Shown here piece by piece: positions 51,606 to 60,705 of a DNA stretch of 64,000 nt. Within the stretch, counting starts at the first letter, position 1; the number at the start of each line of letters is the position of its first letter. Origin of the DNA: CAVTQZ01 sp963737015 (GTDB taxonomy: Bacteria > Actinomycetota > Acidimicrobiia > Acidimicrobiales > UBA8190); NCBI GenBank assembly GCA_963737015.1, contig CAVTQZ010000001.1, positions 1,054,001 through 1,118,000 on the forward strand, given 5' to 3'. Below the pieces are notes generated by a model that was not told where the DNA came from, made no database searches, and worked only from the letters and a program-made list of their open reading frames with translations. The translations under genes and the position numbers were made by a program.

Positions 51606-54167
51606 TCAGGCGACGCCGAGCTGGCGGCGTGCCTCAGTGAGCAGCTCGTCGATCCGAGAAGGGTCCGAGCCGCCCGCCTGTGCCAGCTGAGGCGAGCCAC
51701 CTCCTCCACCTCGCACGATCTTCGCGAGGTCCTTCACTCTTGCAGCGGCGTCGACTGAAGCCGAACCGGATGCGATCGCAACGGCGGCCTTGGAACCGTC
51801 CGGACTCCCGGCGAGCACCACGATTTCGGCTCCGTTTTGGCGTGCTGCCTGGGCGAGCTCACGAAGCTCCTCCGGGCCACGACCGTCCTCGCGTCTCACG
51901 ACCGCTCCCCTTTCGGCCTCGAGCGCGATGCGCGCAGCGTCTTGCTGCAGCTGCTCCGAGCGCAAGCGGGAAAGCTCACGGTCGCTCTGGCGCTGGCGAT
52001 CGAGCAGCTTCCCGAGTGCATCGACGACACCCGAAGGCTCGACATGTAGCAGCTGTGCAGCGTCACGAAGCGCACGCTGATGCTCGGTGAGCAGGGACAA
52101 CGACCCGGCGCCTGTGACAGCCTCGATCCTGCGTGTGTTCGAGGCGATCGACCCCTCCGACACGACCGTGATGGGACCGATCATTCCGAGCGCGTCGACG
52201 TGTGTTCCGCCACAGAGCTCGGTCGAATGCGTACCGGCTTTGACGACGCGCACACGCTCGCCGTACTTGTCCTTGAAGAAGGCGAGAGCTCCGAGCGCCT
52301 GCGCCTCCTGCTTGGAACTCTCGAAAACCTCGACGGGGGCGTCCGACAGGACGTCCGAGTTCGCGGCTTCGCTTATCTCGGCGATCTCCTCTGGCCGCAC
52401 CGCCGTGGGGTGCGAGAAGTCGAAGCGCAGGCGGTCAGGCGCCACTAGGGATCCCTGTTGGTGGACATGGTCGCCGAGGACCTGGCGGAGCGCTGAGTGC
52501 AGCAGGTGCGTCCCTGTGTGGTTCCGACGGATCTCCTCGCGCCTCGGTGCCTCGATCGCTGCGAGTGCGTCCTGGCCCGGGAAGATCTCCCCCTCCACTT
52601 TCGCACGGTGCACGATGAGACCGGGGACCGCGAACTGTGTGTCCTGAACGAAGGCGCGCCCGGTCTCGGTCGTGATGACACCGGTGTCACCCACTTGGCC
52701 ACCGGATTCGGCGTAGAAGGGAGTGCGGTCGAGCACGACTTCGACGGTGCTCGGCTCAGCGCCCGTGTGGACGGCAACCACGGTCGAGGGCTCCTCGTAG
52801 TGCTTGTAGCCGGTGAACTCGGTCGGCCCCGTCTCATCGAGCAGCTCGCGGTACATGGACTCGTCCGCGGTGAGCGCTCGTCGTTTACGCGCGTCGGCCC
52901 TCGCGCGTTCGCGCTGGGCGGCCATCTCCTGCTCGAACCCTTCCGTGTCGACCTGAGCTCCGGCCTCGGCGGCCATCTCCATGGTGAGCTCGATCGGGAA
53001 CCCATGGGTGTCGTGAAGTTTGAAGGCGACGTCACCCGAGATGTGACCCGTTCCCTTGGCGAGCGCCTCCTCGAGAAGAACCGAACCCGAATCGAGGGTG
53101 CGCCTGAAGGAGCCCTCCTCGCGCTCGACGGTGGACTGGATGAGATCCAGTTGGGACACGAGAGCCGGATACGCAGCTCCGAGAGTCTCCGAGACGCTCT
53201 TCGCCAACCGCGGGGTGATCGGCTCGATCACCCCCAATTGAAATGCACGACGCACCGCCCGACGGATTACGCGACGCAGGACGTAACCCCTGCCCTCGTT
53301 CGAGGGCACTACCCCGTCGGCGACGAGCATCGCCATCGCCCTGGCGTGGTCCGCGAGGATGCGTAGTGACACGTCGCTGCCGTGCTCCGCGCCGTAGCGC
53401 ACGCCCGTCGCCTCTTCGGCTTCGGCCAGCACGGGACGGAAGACGTCTGTGTCGAAGAGGGAGTCGACCCCTTGGAGCATCGGGAGGTTGCGCTCGAGCC
53501 CGGCTCCGGTGTCTATGCACTTCATCGGCAGGTCGTCGAGCGTTCCGTCGGGTAGACGGTTGTACTGCATGAACACGAGGTTGTAGATCTCTACGAAACG
53601 CTCCTCGCCCCCGGTCGCCGGGCCACCCCCCTTCCCGTAGCTCTCTCCCCGGTCGTAGAAGAGCTCCGAGCATGGGCCGCATGGTCCGGTCTCACCCATG
53701 CTCCAGAAGTTGTCCTCGTCCAGTCGTTGGACTCGCGACCGCTCCACACCTACGGAGTCGAGCCAGATCCGTTCGGCGTCGTCGTCGGAGATGTGCACCG
53801 TGACCCAGAGCCGTTCCGGATCGAGCCCGAGGGTCTCGGTCATCAGCTCCCACGCGTAGGGGATCGCGTCGGCCTTGAAGTAGTCGCCGAAGCTGAAGTT
53901 CCCGAGCATCTCGAAGAAGGTGCAGTGACGCTCCGTCGTTCCGATGATGTCGATGTCGATCGTGCGAAAGCATTTCTGCACGGAAGTGGCCCTCGGCCAC
54001 GGCGCCGGCTCCTCCCCGAGGAGGTAAGGCTTGAAGGGGACCATGCCGGCGATCGTGAAGAGCACGGTCGGGTCGTTCGGCATCAGGTTGGCCGACGGCA
54101 CGACGACGTGTCCGCGTTCTCTGTAGAAGCCAGTGAACGCCGCGCGAAGCTGGTCACCTGTCGTCAC
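51606..54167 (-). CDS. alaS: Alanyl-tRNA synthetase
   Basis: AlaRS charges tRNA-Ala and edits mischarged Ser or Gly. The 853-residue protein has a class II aminoacylation domain (RATSVQKCFRTIDIDIIGTT, FFEMLGNFSFGDYFK, WSMGETGPCGPCSEL), the tRNA-binding region, the editing domain with zinc motifs HTGTHLLHSALR and STELCGGTHVDALG, and the C-terminal C-Ala domain (GGGGGSPQLAQAGGSDPSRI). The length is close to the E. coli enzyme (876). Start GTG 54167, likely leaderless. It lies between the S53 peptidase and ruvX. Confidence 0.97.
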   Translation of the reverse strand: MTTGDQLRAAFTGFYRERGHVVVPSANLMPNDPTVLFTIAGMVPFKPYLLGEEPAPWPRATSVQKCFRTIDIDIIGTTERHCTFFEMLGNFSFGDYFKADAIPYAWELMTETLGLDPERLWVTVHISDDDAERIWLDSVGVERSRVQRLDEDNFWSMGETGPCGPCSELFYDRGESYGKGGGPATGGEERFVEIYNLVFMQYNRLPDGTLDDLPMKCIDTGAGLERNLPMLQGVDSLFDTDVFRPVLAEAEEATGVRYGAEHGSDVSLRILADHARAMAMLVADGVVPSNEGRGYVLRRVIRRAVRRAFQLGVIEPITPRLAKSVSETLGAAYPALVSQLDLIQSTVEREEGSFRRTLDSGSVLLEEALAKGTGHISGDVAFKLHDTHGFPIELTMEMAAEAGAQVDTEGFEQEMAAQRERARADARKRRALTADESMYRELLDETGPTEFTGYKHYEEPSTVVAVHTGAEPSTVEVVLDRTPFYAESGGQVGDTGVITTETGRAFVQDTQFAVPGLIVHRAKVEGEIFPGQDALAAIEAPRREEIRRNHTGTHLLHSALRQVLGDHVHQQGSLVAPDRLRFDFSHPTAVRPEEIAEISEAANSDVLSDAPVEVFESSKQEAQALGALAFFKDKYGERVRVVKAGTHSTELCGGTHVDALGMIGPITVVSEGSIASNTRRIEAVTGAGSLSLLTEHQRALRDAAQLLHVEPSGVVDALGKLLDRQRQSDRELSRLRSEQLQQDAARIALEAERGAVVRREDGRGPEELRELAQAARQNGAEIVVLAGSPDGSKAAVAIASGSASVDAAARVKDLAKIVRGGGGGSPQLAQAGGSDPSRIDELLTEARRQLGVA

Positions 54168-54175
54168 GACGAGCG

Positions 54176-54181
54176 ATCCTA
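54176..54181 (-). promoter_or_regulatory. -10 element for a leaderless alaS message
   Basis: On the minus strand TAGGAT lies 8 bases before the alaS GTG at 54167, which would place the transcript start at or within 1-2 bases of the start codon. No Shine-Dalgarno sequence is present. No clear -35 is visible. Confidence 0.4.
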
Positions 54182-54248
54182 CCGGCGCCCGTCAGGCCGA
54201 CCCGTTCTATCTGGGGAAAAAGCCCTGTTCATTGCGGGCGCAGAAGGG

Positions 54249-57095
54249 TTAAGAGTTCGACGTCATACCCACGACGGGACGGTTCAAGTGGAGCGCTCCC
54301 GTTGATCCATAGAAAGGTGCGTCCCCATAGGTGAAGATCCCGCCGTCGGACGCCACGAGCCAGTACCCGCGCCCGTCGGGAGTCGGCGCCATCCCGACGA
54401 TGGGTTGTTTCAGCGGAAGCGCTCCCGCCGAGCCGTCGAATGGCGCGTCCCCGTACGTGAATATCCCGCCGTCGGACGCGACGAGCCAATAACCACCGCC
54501 GTCTCGGGTCGGTGCCATACCGACGATCGGCTTGTTCAGAGGCAGGGCACCTGCCGAGCCTTCGAAGGGGGCGTCACCGAAGGTGAAGATGCCGCCGTCG
54601 GACGCGACGAGCCAGTACCCGCCGCCGTCGGGGGTGGGAGCCATCCCGACGATCGGCTTGTTCAAACGAAGAGCTCCGGTCGACCCGTCGAAACTGGCGT
54701 TCCCGAAGGTGAAGATGCCGCCGTCGGACGCGACGAGCCAGTACCCGCCGCCGTCGGGGGTGGGAGCCATCCCGACGATCGGCTTGTTCAAGCGAAGAGC
54801 TCCCGTCGAGCCGAAGAAACCTGCATCGCCGAAGGTGAAGATGCCGCCGTCGGATGCCACGAGCCAATAACCGTTCCCGTCCGGAGTTGACGCCATCGCC
54901 ACGATCGGTTGATTGAGATGGATCGAACCCGTCGACCCGAAGAAACGTGAGTTTCCGAAGGTGAATATTCCGCCGTCGGAGGCCACCATCCTGTAACCCG
55001 AAGTCGGCAGCGCACATGACGGCGGGTTGCGGAGGTCCGGTACGAGCGCGGCGGCTTCGGGCGTGCCGAGCCCTGAAGCGAGGTCGTAATTCGACGTCGC
55101 GGGGTAATACGGACCGCCCGAGAGCGTGTTGCCGTTCTCATCGGTGGGACCGTACGGAGCGGGCAACTGGTTGTTCCCCTGGGTGATGTCGTTGAAGGGA
55201 GAATTTCCCGCACATCGGGCGATCTCGTACAACGCAGCGTCGGCGTTGCCGAGCTGAGGACTCCCCTCCTCCGCGAGCGCGAAAATTGCCGCCCATATCG
55301 GCGCCCCCATGCTCGTCCCGCCTACACCCAACCACTGGCCGTCCCAGTACTCGGCGAACGGAGAGTTGAGCGGGTCAGCGTCCATTGACACGTCGGGCAC
55401 CTCTCGGCACGACACAGTCCCGGCTCCCGAGCTCTCAGGGCAGGTCGTCGGACTGGTGTACGAGCTCTGTACACCGGGTCCCAATTGCCACGACGGCATC
55501 GTCCATACACCGGAGGTGCCACCTCCTCCAGCCAGAGCGGTCGTGATGGTCTGGTGCGGGGGGGACGGGTTCTCCACGAATATGACGCCGTCGTTCCAGA
55601 CCTGCTCGCTCGGAGGCGGCCCGAGAGCGCAGCTGCTGAGGGAAGACTGGCAGCCGGCCATGGTGGTCCCGCCGACAGAGGTCAGCCACGGTTGACCGGC
55701 AGGGTCGTCCACGTCCAAGGCCTGTTGGTTGGGTGTTTCGTCCCCGTAGCAGCCCTCCGACCCGCTGTCTCCTCCTGCGGAGACCACTGTCTGACCCTGT
55801 GCGACGGCCTGTTCGAAGAGAGATCCCTCGGCCTCGACCTGTGACATTCCGAGGTCACGCTCACACTCCCCCCAACTCGTCGAGATGATCTTCGCGGTGT
55901 CCTGGTTGACCATCGCTGCATAGGTGTCGAGCGCAGCGCTGTTCGAGGCAGCGTTCCCCTCGTCCGACCCGACGTACACCTCGATGTTGCCCTGGGGTGC
56001 CATTGCTTGAGCCGCCTCGATGTCGAGCGCTGCCTCTCCGTCCGAACCGCCCGGCTGACACTCCTCGCTGCTCACTCCGTCGCAGTCGTGGGCATGGGCT
56101 CCGTCCACGGTCACCGGTGTCACCGGAGCGCTGATAGCCGGCGTGTAGCAGCCGTCATAGGTCGAGATATCGCCGGTCGAATAAGGCTCCAGCTCGTAGA
56201 GGCCAATCGTGACCCCTTGGCCTTCGTTGCCGCTCGCATACAGCGAGGAGAACGAATACGCCTGTGCCAACTGGTCGGCTGTGAGCCCCTGGTCCTGCAT
56301 CGCAGCGCCGCACGAGGCGTGCGGTCCCGCGCTCGACGCGAAACTCCGGGACAACGGAGCACGCCCCGAGGAAGATCCCGACGCCGTTCGAGACGCTGCG
56401 CCTCCACGGCTCGCGCCACCCACACTGCCGGCGCTGTCCGAGGCGCCGTTGATCGTGGAGCGCCTCACGATCTGAGATTCGGGGCGTCCGAGATCATCGA
56501 GACCGACCACTCCACCGACCTGGCTGCTCAAAGCGGCCGGGACGAGCGGCTCGGCGTTCGGCATGCGCACCAACCGTCCCGATGGAATTCGGATTTGTTG
56601 AAAGGTCACCCCGAACACGCGCGACATCGCCGCAGCGCTGCCCTGCACGGGGATGATGAGCCCGTCGCTCGTGGTGGTTCCCACCGTGAGCCCTTCACCG
56701 CTCAACCAAGATCGAACTGCGGCGACGGTGGACGGGTCGGGGCCGAAACGAGAAGCGAACTGACCGGGTGCAAGAAAGTGCCGGAAGCTCGATGAGCCCG
56801 GGGTGGAAACCGCTTCGTCGAATGCTTCGAGACCGGCGGGGTCTTGCGGTTTCAGCGTGACATCGACCGACAGCGACAGGGAGCCCGATACCTGTCCGGT
56901 GTCACGGCTTCCCGGCGGGAGCGCAGGGACACTTCCTCGGGCTCGCACGAAAGCCGATGGGCCACCGGTGGGTTGCCCGGCGGCTCCCATAGCCGGTGTG
57001 AGCACGACAAGAAGCGTCGAAACCGCCCCGGCGAACACGGCGCGCCCTCGTCGCCGAACCCGCGAGCTGAATGGTGTTCGGGCTGCGAACTTCAA
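54249..57095 (-). CDS. Secreted S53 (sedolisin/kumamolisin) peptidase with C-terminal repeats
   Basis: The 948-residue secreted protease has a signal peptide (RAVFAGAVSTLLVVLTPAMG), a pro-domain (about 60-210: LSLSVDVTLKPQDPAGLEAF ... FRHFLAPGQFASRFGP) and a catalytic domain (about 260-690). The catalytic residues are E354 and D358 (DGEAALDIEAAQAMAP), the oxyanion Asp D443 (VVSAGGDSG) and S595 in GVGGTSMGAPIWAA. S53 enzymes are acid-active serine-carboxyl peptidases. Residues 700-948 are six 42-residue repeats. The TTG at 57095 follows AGGAGAGA. It sits between rarA and alaS, where related genomes have no such gene, so it is probably an insertion in this lineage. Function outside the cell (protein breakdown) is inferred. 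Confidence 0.93.
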   Translation of the reverse strand: MKFAARTPFSSRVRRRGRAVFAGAVSTLLVVLTPAMGAAGQPTGGPSAFVRARGSVPALPPGSRDTGQVSGSLSLSVDVTLKPQDPAGLEAFDEAVSTPGSSSFRHFLAPGQFASRFGPDPSTVAAVRSWLSGEGLTVGTTTSDGLIIPVQGSAAAMSRVFGVTFQQIRIPSGRLVRMPNAEPLVPAALSSQVGGVVGLDDLGRPESQIVRRSTINGASDSAGSVGGASRGGAASRTASGSSSGRAPLSRSFASSAGPHASCGAAMQDQGLTADQLAQAYSFSSLYASGNEGQGVTIGLYELEPYSTGDISTYDGCYTPAISAPVTPVTVDGAHAHDCDGVSSEECQPGGSDGEAALDIEAAQAMAPQGNIEVYVGSDEGNAASNSAALDTYAAMVNQDTAKIISTSWGECERDLGMSQVEAEGSLFEQAVAQGQTVVSAGGDSGSEGCYGDETPNQQALDVDDPAGQPWLTSVGGTTMAGCQSSLSSCALGPPPSEQVWNDGVIFVENPSPPHQTITTALAGGGGTSGVWTMPSWQLGPGVQSSYTSPTTCPESSGAGTVSCREVPDVSMDADPLNSPFAEYWDGQWLGVGGTSMGAPIWAAIFALAEEGSPQLGNADAALYEIARCAGNSPFNDITQGNNQLPAPYGPTDENGNTLSGGPYYPATSNYDLASGLGTPEAAALVPDLRNPPSCALPTSGYRMVASDGGIFTFGNSRFFGSTGSIHLNQPIVAMASTPDGNGYWLVASDGGIFTFGDAGFFGSTGALRLNKPIVGMAPTPDGGGYWLVASDGGIFTFGNASFDGSTGALRLNKPIVGMAPTPDGGGYWLVASDGGIFTFGDAPFEGSAGALPLNKPIVGMAPTRDGGGYWLVASDGGIFTYGDAPFDGSAGALPLKQPIVGMAPTPDGRGYWLVASDGGIFTYGDAPFYGSTGALHLNRPVVGMTSNS
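54252..54998 (-). repeat. Six tandem 42-residue (126-bp) repeats
   Basis: Each unit follows GYWLVASDGGIFTFGDAxFxGSxGALxLNKPIVGMAPTPDGG; the first (GYRMVASDGG) and last (39 residues) diverge. At DNA level 54577-54665 and 54703-54791 are identical over 89 bases, exactly 126 bases apart, which indicates a recent duplication or conversion. The pattern of short beta strands suggests a propeller- or beta-helix-like fold attached to the peptidase, perhaps for surface or substrate binding. Similar GGIFTFG repeats occur in secreted proteins of actinobacteria. Confidence 0.9.
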
Positions 57096-57441
57096 AGAGG
57101 GTCTCTCCTGCTACTCGACATTTGGTCGTCCGGTGCCGCCGCCGACTGTTTCAGGGCGGCGGCAAGCCACAGGCCACGTTCATGAATATCGGCACCTGCG
57201 AGAGCCAACTGAGCCCGACTCACTCGGTCACAGACGGCTGCGACGCCCTCAGGTGTCCATGCGACGACAAGCCGCCAAGTATTGCTCCGGCAAACTCCGA
57301 AGGCGCGCAATCCCATAGAAGGGAAGAAGAGGTAGGTCTCTCATCGGAATGGGGACTCCCACGAAGCTCGATGCGGGCTTGCGGGACTACGACCACTTTC
57401 AGTGTTCACAGCCGGCGGGTGCGTTCGGCGCCCCGGATTCG
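57096..57441 (-). other. 346-base region between the S53 peptidase and rarA with no clear gene
   Basis: No RNA gene or repeat was found. A minus-strand frame of 74 codons (57316-57092), partly helical (AQLALAGADIHERGLWLAAA), ends inside the S53 ribosome-site region. It has no recognised similarity and no good ribosome site, so it is not called a gene. The stretch nearest 57100 holds the AGGAGAGA ribosome site of the S53 gene. Confidence 0.5.
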
Positions 57442-58827
57442 TCAACCGCCCCCGACGGGACCACCCTCTGTTTCAGCGAAAGTGGATTCGCCGCTTGCGC
57501 CGCTTGGTCCCTTGATCCGTCGTAGGCGATCCGCCAACGCCGCCTCGGCTCCATGGGCGGTGGGCTCGTAGTAGCGGCTCTCGAGCAGCGTGTCGGGCAG
57601 GTACTGCTGTTCGACCCAGCCCCGTGGGTCGTCGTGTGGGTACGCATAGGAGTCCCCGTGGCCCATTCGGGCAGCCCCTGGGTAGTGCCGGTCACGCAGG
57701 TGTATCGGGACCTCGCCGGCTGGACCTTTGCGCACGTCGTCTTGGGCTCGACCGAGCGCGACCGTCACGCGGTTCGATTTCGGTGCGGAGGCGAGATAAA
57801 CAACCGCTTGCGCCAGGTTGAGCTGTGCCTCGGGGAGCCCGACGAACTCGACGGCCCGGGCGGCGGCGTCGGCGACCACGAGGGCCATTGGATCGGCCAT
57901 GCCGATGTCTTCACTTGCGAGGATGACGAGACGCCGTGCCAAGAAGCGTGGGTCCTCGCCCGCTTCGAGCATCCGTGCCAGCCAGTACAGACCCGCGTCG
58001 ATGTCGGACCCTCTGACCGACTTGATGAGGGCGCTGATCTGGTCGTAGTGGGAATCTGCACCCTGATGCAGCAGTCGCCCGTCGCGAGCACGCTCAACGT
58101 CCTCGACGTCCACCGCATTGTCTCCGCTGAGAGCGATGGCCACCTCCAGCGTGCCGAGTGCGGCCCTGGCGTCTCCTTCTGCGACGGACACGAGGGCTTC
58201 GAGCGCCTCATCGGTCAGCTCGGCATGCTCGTGCGTGGAGGCCCGCCTCACGACCTGCCTCACCTCGTCGTCCGAGAGAGGCTCCAGCCGCCACATGGTC
58301 GATCGGCTCAACAAGGGAGAGTTGACCGAGAAGAACGGGTTTTCGGTGGTCGCCCCGACGAAGACGATGAGACCCTCCTCCACCGCGGGGAGAAGGGCGT
58401 CCTGTTGCGCCCGGTTGAATCGGTGGACCTCGTCTATGAAGAGGATGGTCCCCTGTCCGTGTTCCCCGAGGCGCGCCCGCGCCTCCTCCATCGCCCGACG
58501 TACATCTGCGACTCCTGCGCTCACCGCTGACAGCTTCACGAACGCTTTAGCCGATTGCTCGGCGATCACGGCTGCGAGCGTCGTCTTTCCCGTTCCCGGC
58601 GGGCCCCACAAGATCGCGGAGGTGAGTCGGTCCTGCTCGATGAGGACGCGCAACGGCGCGCCAGGAGCTACCAGATGGCGCTGACCGACGATCTCGTCGA
58701 GAGTCCTCGGTCGCATGCGTGCAGCGAGCGGACCTCTTCTCGCCATCTGCTCCGCTGCCGCCGAGTCGAACAGCCCGGGTCCCTTCTCGCCCGATCGCGG
58801 GCCGGAGCGCCGTCTTCCTGTGTCCAT
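57442..58827 (-). CDS. rarA: Replication-associated recombination protein A (RarA/MgsA AAA+ ATPase)
   Basis: RarA acts at stalled replication forks. The protein has about 461 residues (ATG 58827, MDTGRRRSGPRSGEKGPGLF). The AAA+ motor has the N-terminal MRPRTLDEIVGQRHLVAPGA, Walker A WGPPGTGKTTLA, Walker B TILFIDEVHRFNRAQQD, sensor 1 VFVGATTENPFFSVNSPLLS and an arginine-finger region. The C-terminal domain reads HYDQISALIKSVRGSDIDAG and LARMLEAGEDPRFLARRLVI, typical of the family. It is followed by the S53 gene and preceded by aspS on the same strand. Confidence 0.94.
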   Translation of the reverse strand: MDTGRRRSGPRSGEKGPGLFDSAAAEQMARRGPLAARMRPRTLDEIVGQRHLVAPGAPLRVLIEQDRLTSAILWGPPGTGKTTLAAVIAEQSAKAFVKLSAVSAGVADVRRAMEEARARLGEHGQGTILFIDEVHRFNRAQQDALLPAVEEGLIVFVGATTENPFFSVNSPLLSRSTMWRLEPLSDDEVRQVVRRASTHEHAELTDEALEALVSVAEGDARAALGTLEVAIALSGDNAVDVEDVERARDGRLLHQGADSHYDQISALIKSVRGSDIDAGLYWLARMLEAGEDPRFLARRLVILASEDIGMADPMALVVADAAARAVEFVGLPEAQLNLAQAVVYLASAPKSNRVTVALGRAQDDVRKGPAGEVPIHLRDRHYPGAARMGHGDSYAYPHDDPRGWVEQQYLPDTLLESRYYEPTAHGAEAALADRLRRIKGPSGASGESTFAETEGGPVGGG

Positions 58828-58923
58828 CGTTGAGCCTCGCAACGTTGCCGGTCCCTGCACGACCCCTACCCGGTCCCCGCCCGACCCTGCCGACCCTGCG
58901 CGAACCTCGCCCGGATCGGGCGA

Positions 58924-60705
58924 CTACTCGGCTCGCTTATCGAGTCTCAGGCCCAATTCCCTGAGATTGCGTTCGGGAACCGACTTGGGCGCGCCCGTCA
59001 TCGGGTCGGTCCCGGACTGGGTTTTCGGGAAAGCGATCACCTCTCGGATGTTCTCCTCCCCCGCCAGCACCGCGACGAGCCGGTCGATCCCGAAGGCGAA
59101 ACCGCCGTGGGGCGGCGCGCCGTAACGGAACGCACCGAGGAGGAAGCCGAAGCGTGCGTCGGCTTCCTCGGATGTGAGGCCCAGTGCATCGAAGACCTTT
59201 CGCTGGATGTCCTCGCGGTGGATACGGATCGAGCCGGATCCGAGTTCCCAGCCGTTCACGACGAGGTCGTAGGCCTGAGACCGCACGGCGAGTGGATCGG
59301 ACGCGATCAGCCCGATGTCGTCGGGGTGCGGCATCGTGAACGGGTGATGCGCGGCCAGAGGATGGCCCTCCTCGTCGAGGCCGTCGAACAAGGGAAAGTC
59401 GGTGACCCAGCAGAACCTCAACTGGTCCCCACCAGCAGGCGGGCGCCCCAGTTCGTTCCGCAACTGCCCCAGGACGGCGCAGGCAGTTCTCCATTCGTCA
59501 GCGACCACGAGCACGAGATCACCTTCCCGTGCTGCCGCGGCTGCGACGAGTCCTTCTCGCTCCGATTCCGAGAGGAATTTGTCGAGAGGCGATTCGAGCG
59601 CTCCGCCGGTGGATACCTTGAACCATGCCAGACCCTTCGCGCCGAGTTCTTTCGCCCGGTCGGTGAGCGAATCGAGACGACTCCGGTTGAGCGCCGCTCC
59701 CTCCGACACGAGGAGGCCCTTGACGGTCGGCGCGGCGAAGGCCCTGACCTGTGTTCCGTCGAAGACGTCACCGAGGTCGAACAGCTCCATGGCGAAGCGC
59801 ATGTCGGGCTTGTCGACACCGAAACGGTCCATTGCCTCGTGCCAGGTGATGCGCTCCACGGGGCCGGGACGGGTGCCGGTAGCTGCCTCGGTGGAGTCCA
59901 GCACCGCCTCGGACACGGCGGCCTGCACCTCTTCGGGCGTCACGAACGAAGCCTCGAGATCCAGTTGAGTGAATTCGAATTGGCGGTCGGCTCGCAGGTC
60001 CTCGTCCCGCATGCAGCGTGCTATCTGGAAGTACCGGTCCACCCCCGCCACCATGAGTAGCTGCTTGGCGATCTGGGGGCTCTGTGGCAGGACGTAGAAA
60101 TCGCCTTTGTGAAGGCGAGCGGGCACCACGAACTCCCGTGCGCCTTCGGGCGTAGGAGTCCAGAGCATCGGGGTCTCGACCTCGCAGAATCCCTGGCGTG
60201 CCATCGACGAACGTAAAGCCCCGAGCACCCGCGACCTGAGCCGAAGGTTCTGCTGCATCCGCGGCCGCCTCAGGTCGACGTACCGGTAGCGCAACCTCAC
60301 GGACTCGTCCGCGTCGAGCCTGTCGTCCACAGCGAACGGTGGGGGCTCGGCACGAGCGAGCACAGTGACCGTGCAATCGGACAGTTCGATCTCGCCCGTC
60401 GGCAGTTGGGGGTTCTCGTTCCCCGAAGGTCTTTGGCGGACCGTTCCCTGCACCTGGATCACCCACTCGCTTCGAGCCTCGACCGATCCGTCGACGACGC
60501 ACTGGGTGATCCCGCTGTAGTCGCGGAGGTCCAAGAAGGCGAGATGCTCACCATGCTCTCGACGCGTCGCGACCCATCCACAGAGGCGGACCGTCTCTCC
60601 GACGTCGGATCCACGAAGTTCGCCGCAGAGGTGGGTTCGCATCGTCGAGGCGTCAACGGTGGAGCCCCCATCGGTGGAGCCCCGATCGGTGGAGGGGGTG
60701 CTCAA
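58924..60705 (-). CDS. aspS: Aspartyl-tRNA synthetase (AspRS, possibly non-discriminating)
   Basis: The 593-residue class II synthetase has an OB-fold anticodon domain (ETVRLCGWVATRREHGEHLA), LRYRYVDLRRPRMQQNLRLR, FCEVETPMLWTPTPEGAREF, YVLPQSPQIAKQLLMVAGVD, FQIARCMRDEDLRADRQFEF, a GAD insertion and APPHGGFAFGIDRLVAVLAG. The GAD domain marks the bacterial type. The TTG start at 60705 forms a TTGA overlap with hisS. The first 20 residues (STPSTDRGSTDGGSTVDAST) are low-complexity, so ATG 60642 (MRTHLCGELRG) is an equally good start. It may also charge tRNA-Asn if no asnS exists; this is not decided here. Confidence 0.95.
   Translation of the reverse strand: MSTPSTDRGSTDGGSTVDASTMRTHLCGELRGSDVGETVRLCGWVATRREHGEHLAFLDLRDYSGITQCVVDGSVEARSEWVIQVQGTVRQRPSGNENPQLPTGEIELSDCTVTVLARAEPPPFAVDDRLDADESVRLRYRYVDLRRPRMQQNLRLRSRVLGALRSSMARQGFCEVETPMLWTPTPEGAREFVVPARLHKGDFYVLPQSPQIAKQLLMVAGVDRYFQIARCMRDEDLRADRQFEFTQLDLEASFVTPEEVQAAVSEAVLDSTEAATGTRPGPVERITWHEAMDRFGVDKPDMRFAMELFDLGDVFDGTQVRAFAAPTVKGLLVSEGAALNRSRLDSLTDRAKELGAKGLAWFKVSTGGALESPLDKFLSESEREGLVAAAAAREGDLVLVVADEWRTACAVLGQLRNELGRPPAGGDQLRFCWVTDFPLFDGLDEEGHPLAAHHPFTMPHPDDIGLIASDPLAVRSQAYDLVVNGWELGSGSIRIHREDIQRKVFDALGLTSEEADARFGFLLGAFRYGAPPHGGFAFGIDRLVAVLAGEENIREVIAFPKTQSGTDPMTGAPKSVPERNLRELGLRLDKRAE

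Noticed and set aside
54252..54998. CRISPR-like array
   Set aside because: The regular 126-bp spacing comes from coding repeats in the S53 protein; the units are contiguous, without spacers.
57092..57316. 74-codon minus-strand frame upstream of the S53 gene
   Set aside because: It has no known similarity and no ribosome site, and it overlaps the S53 start region; it is probably chance.
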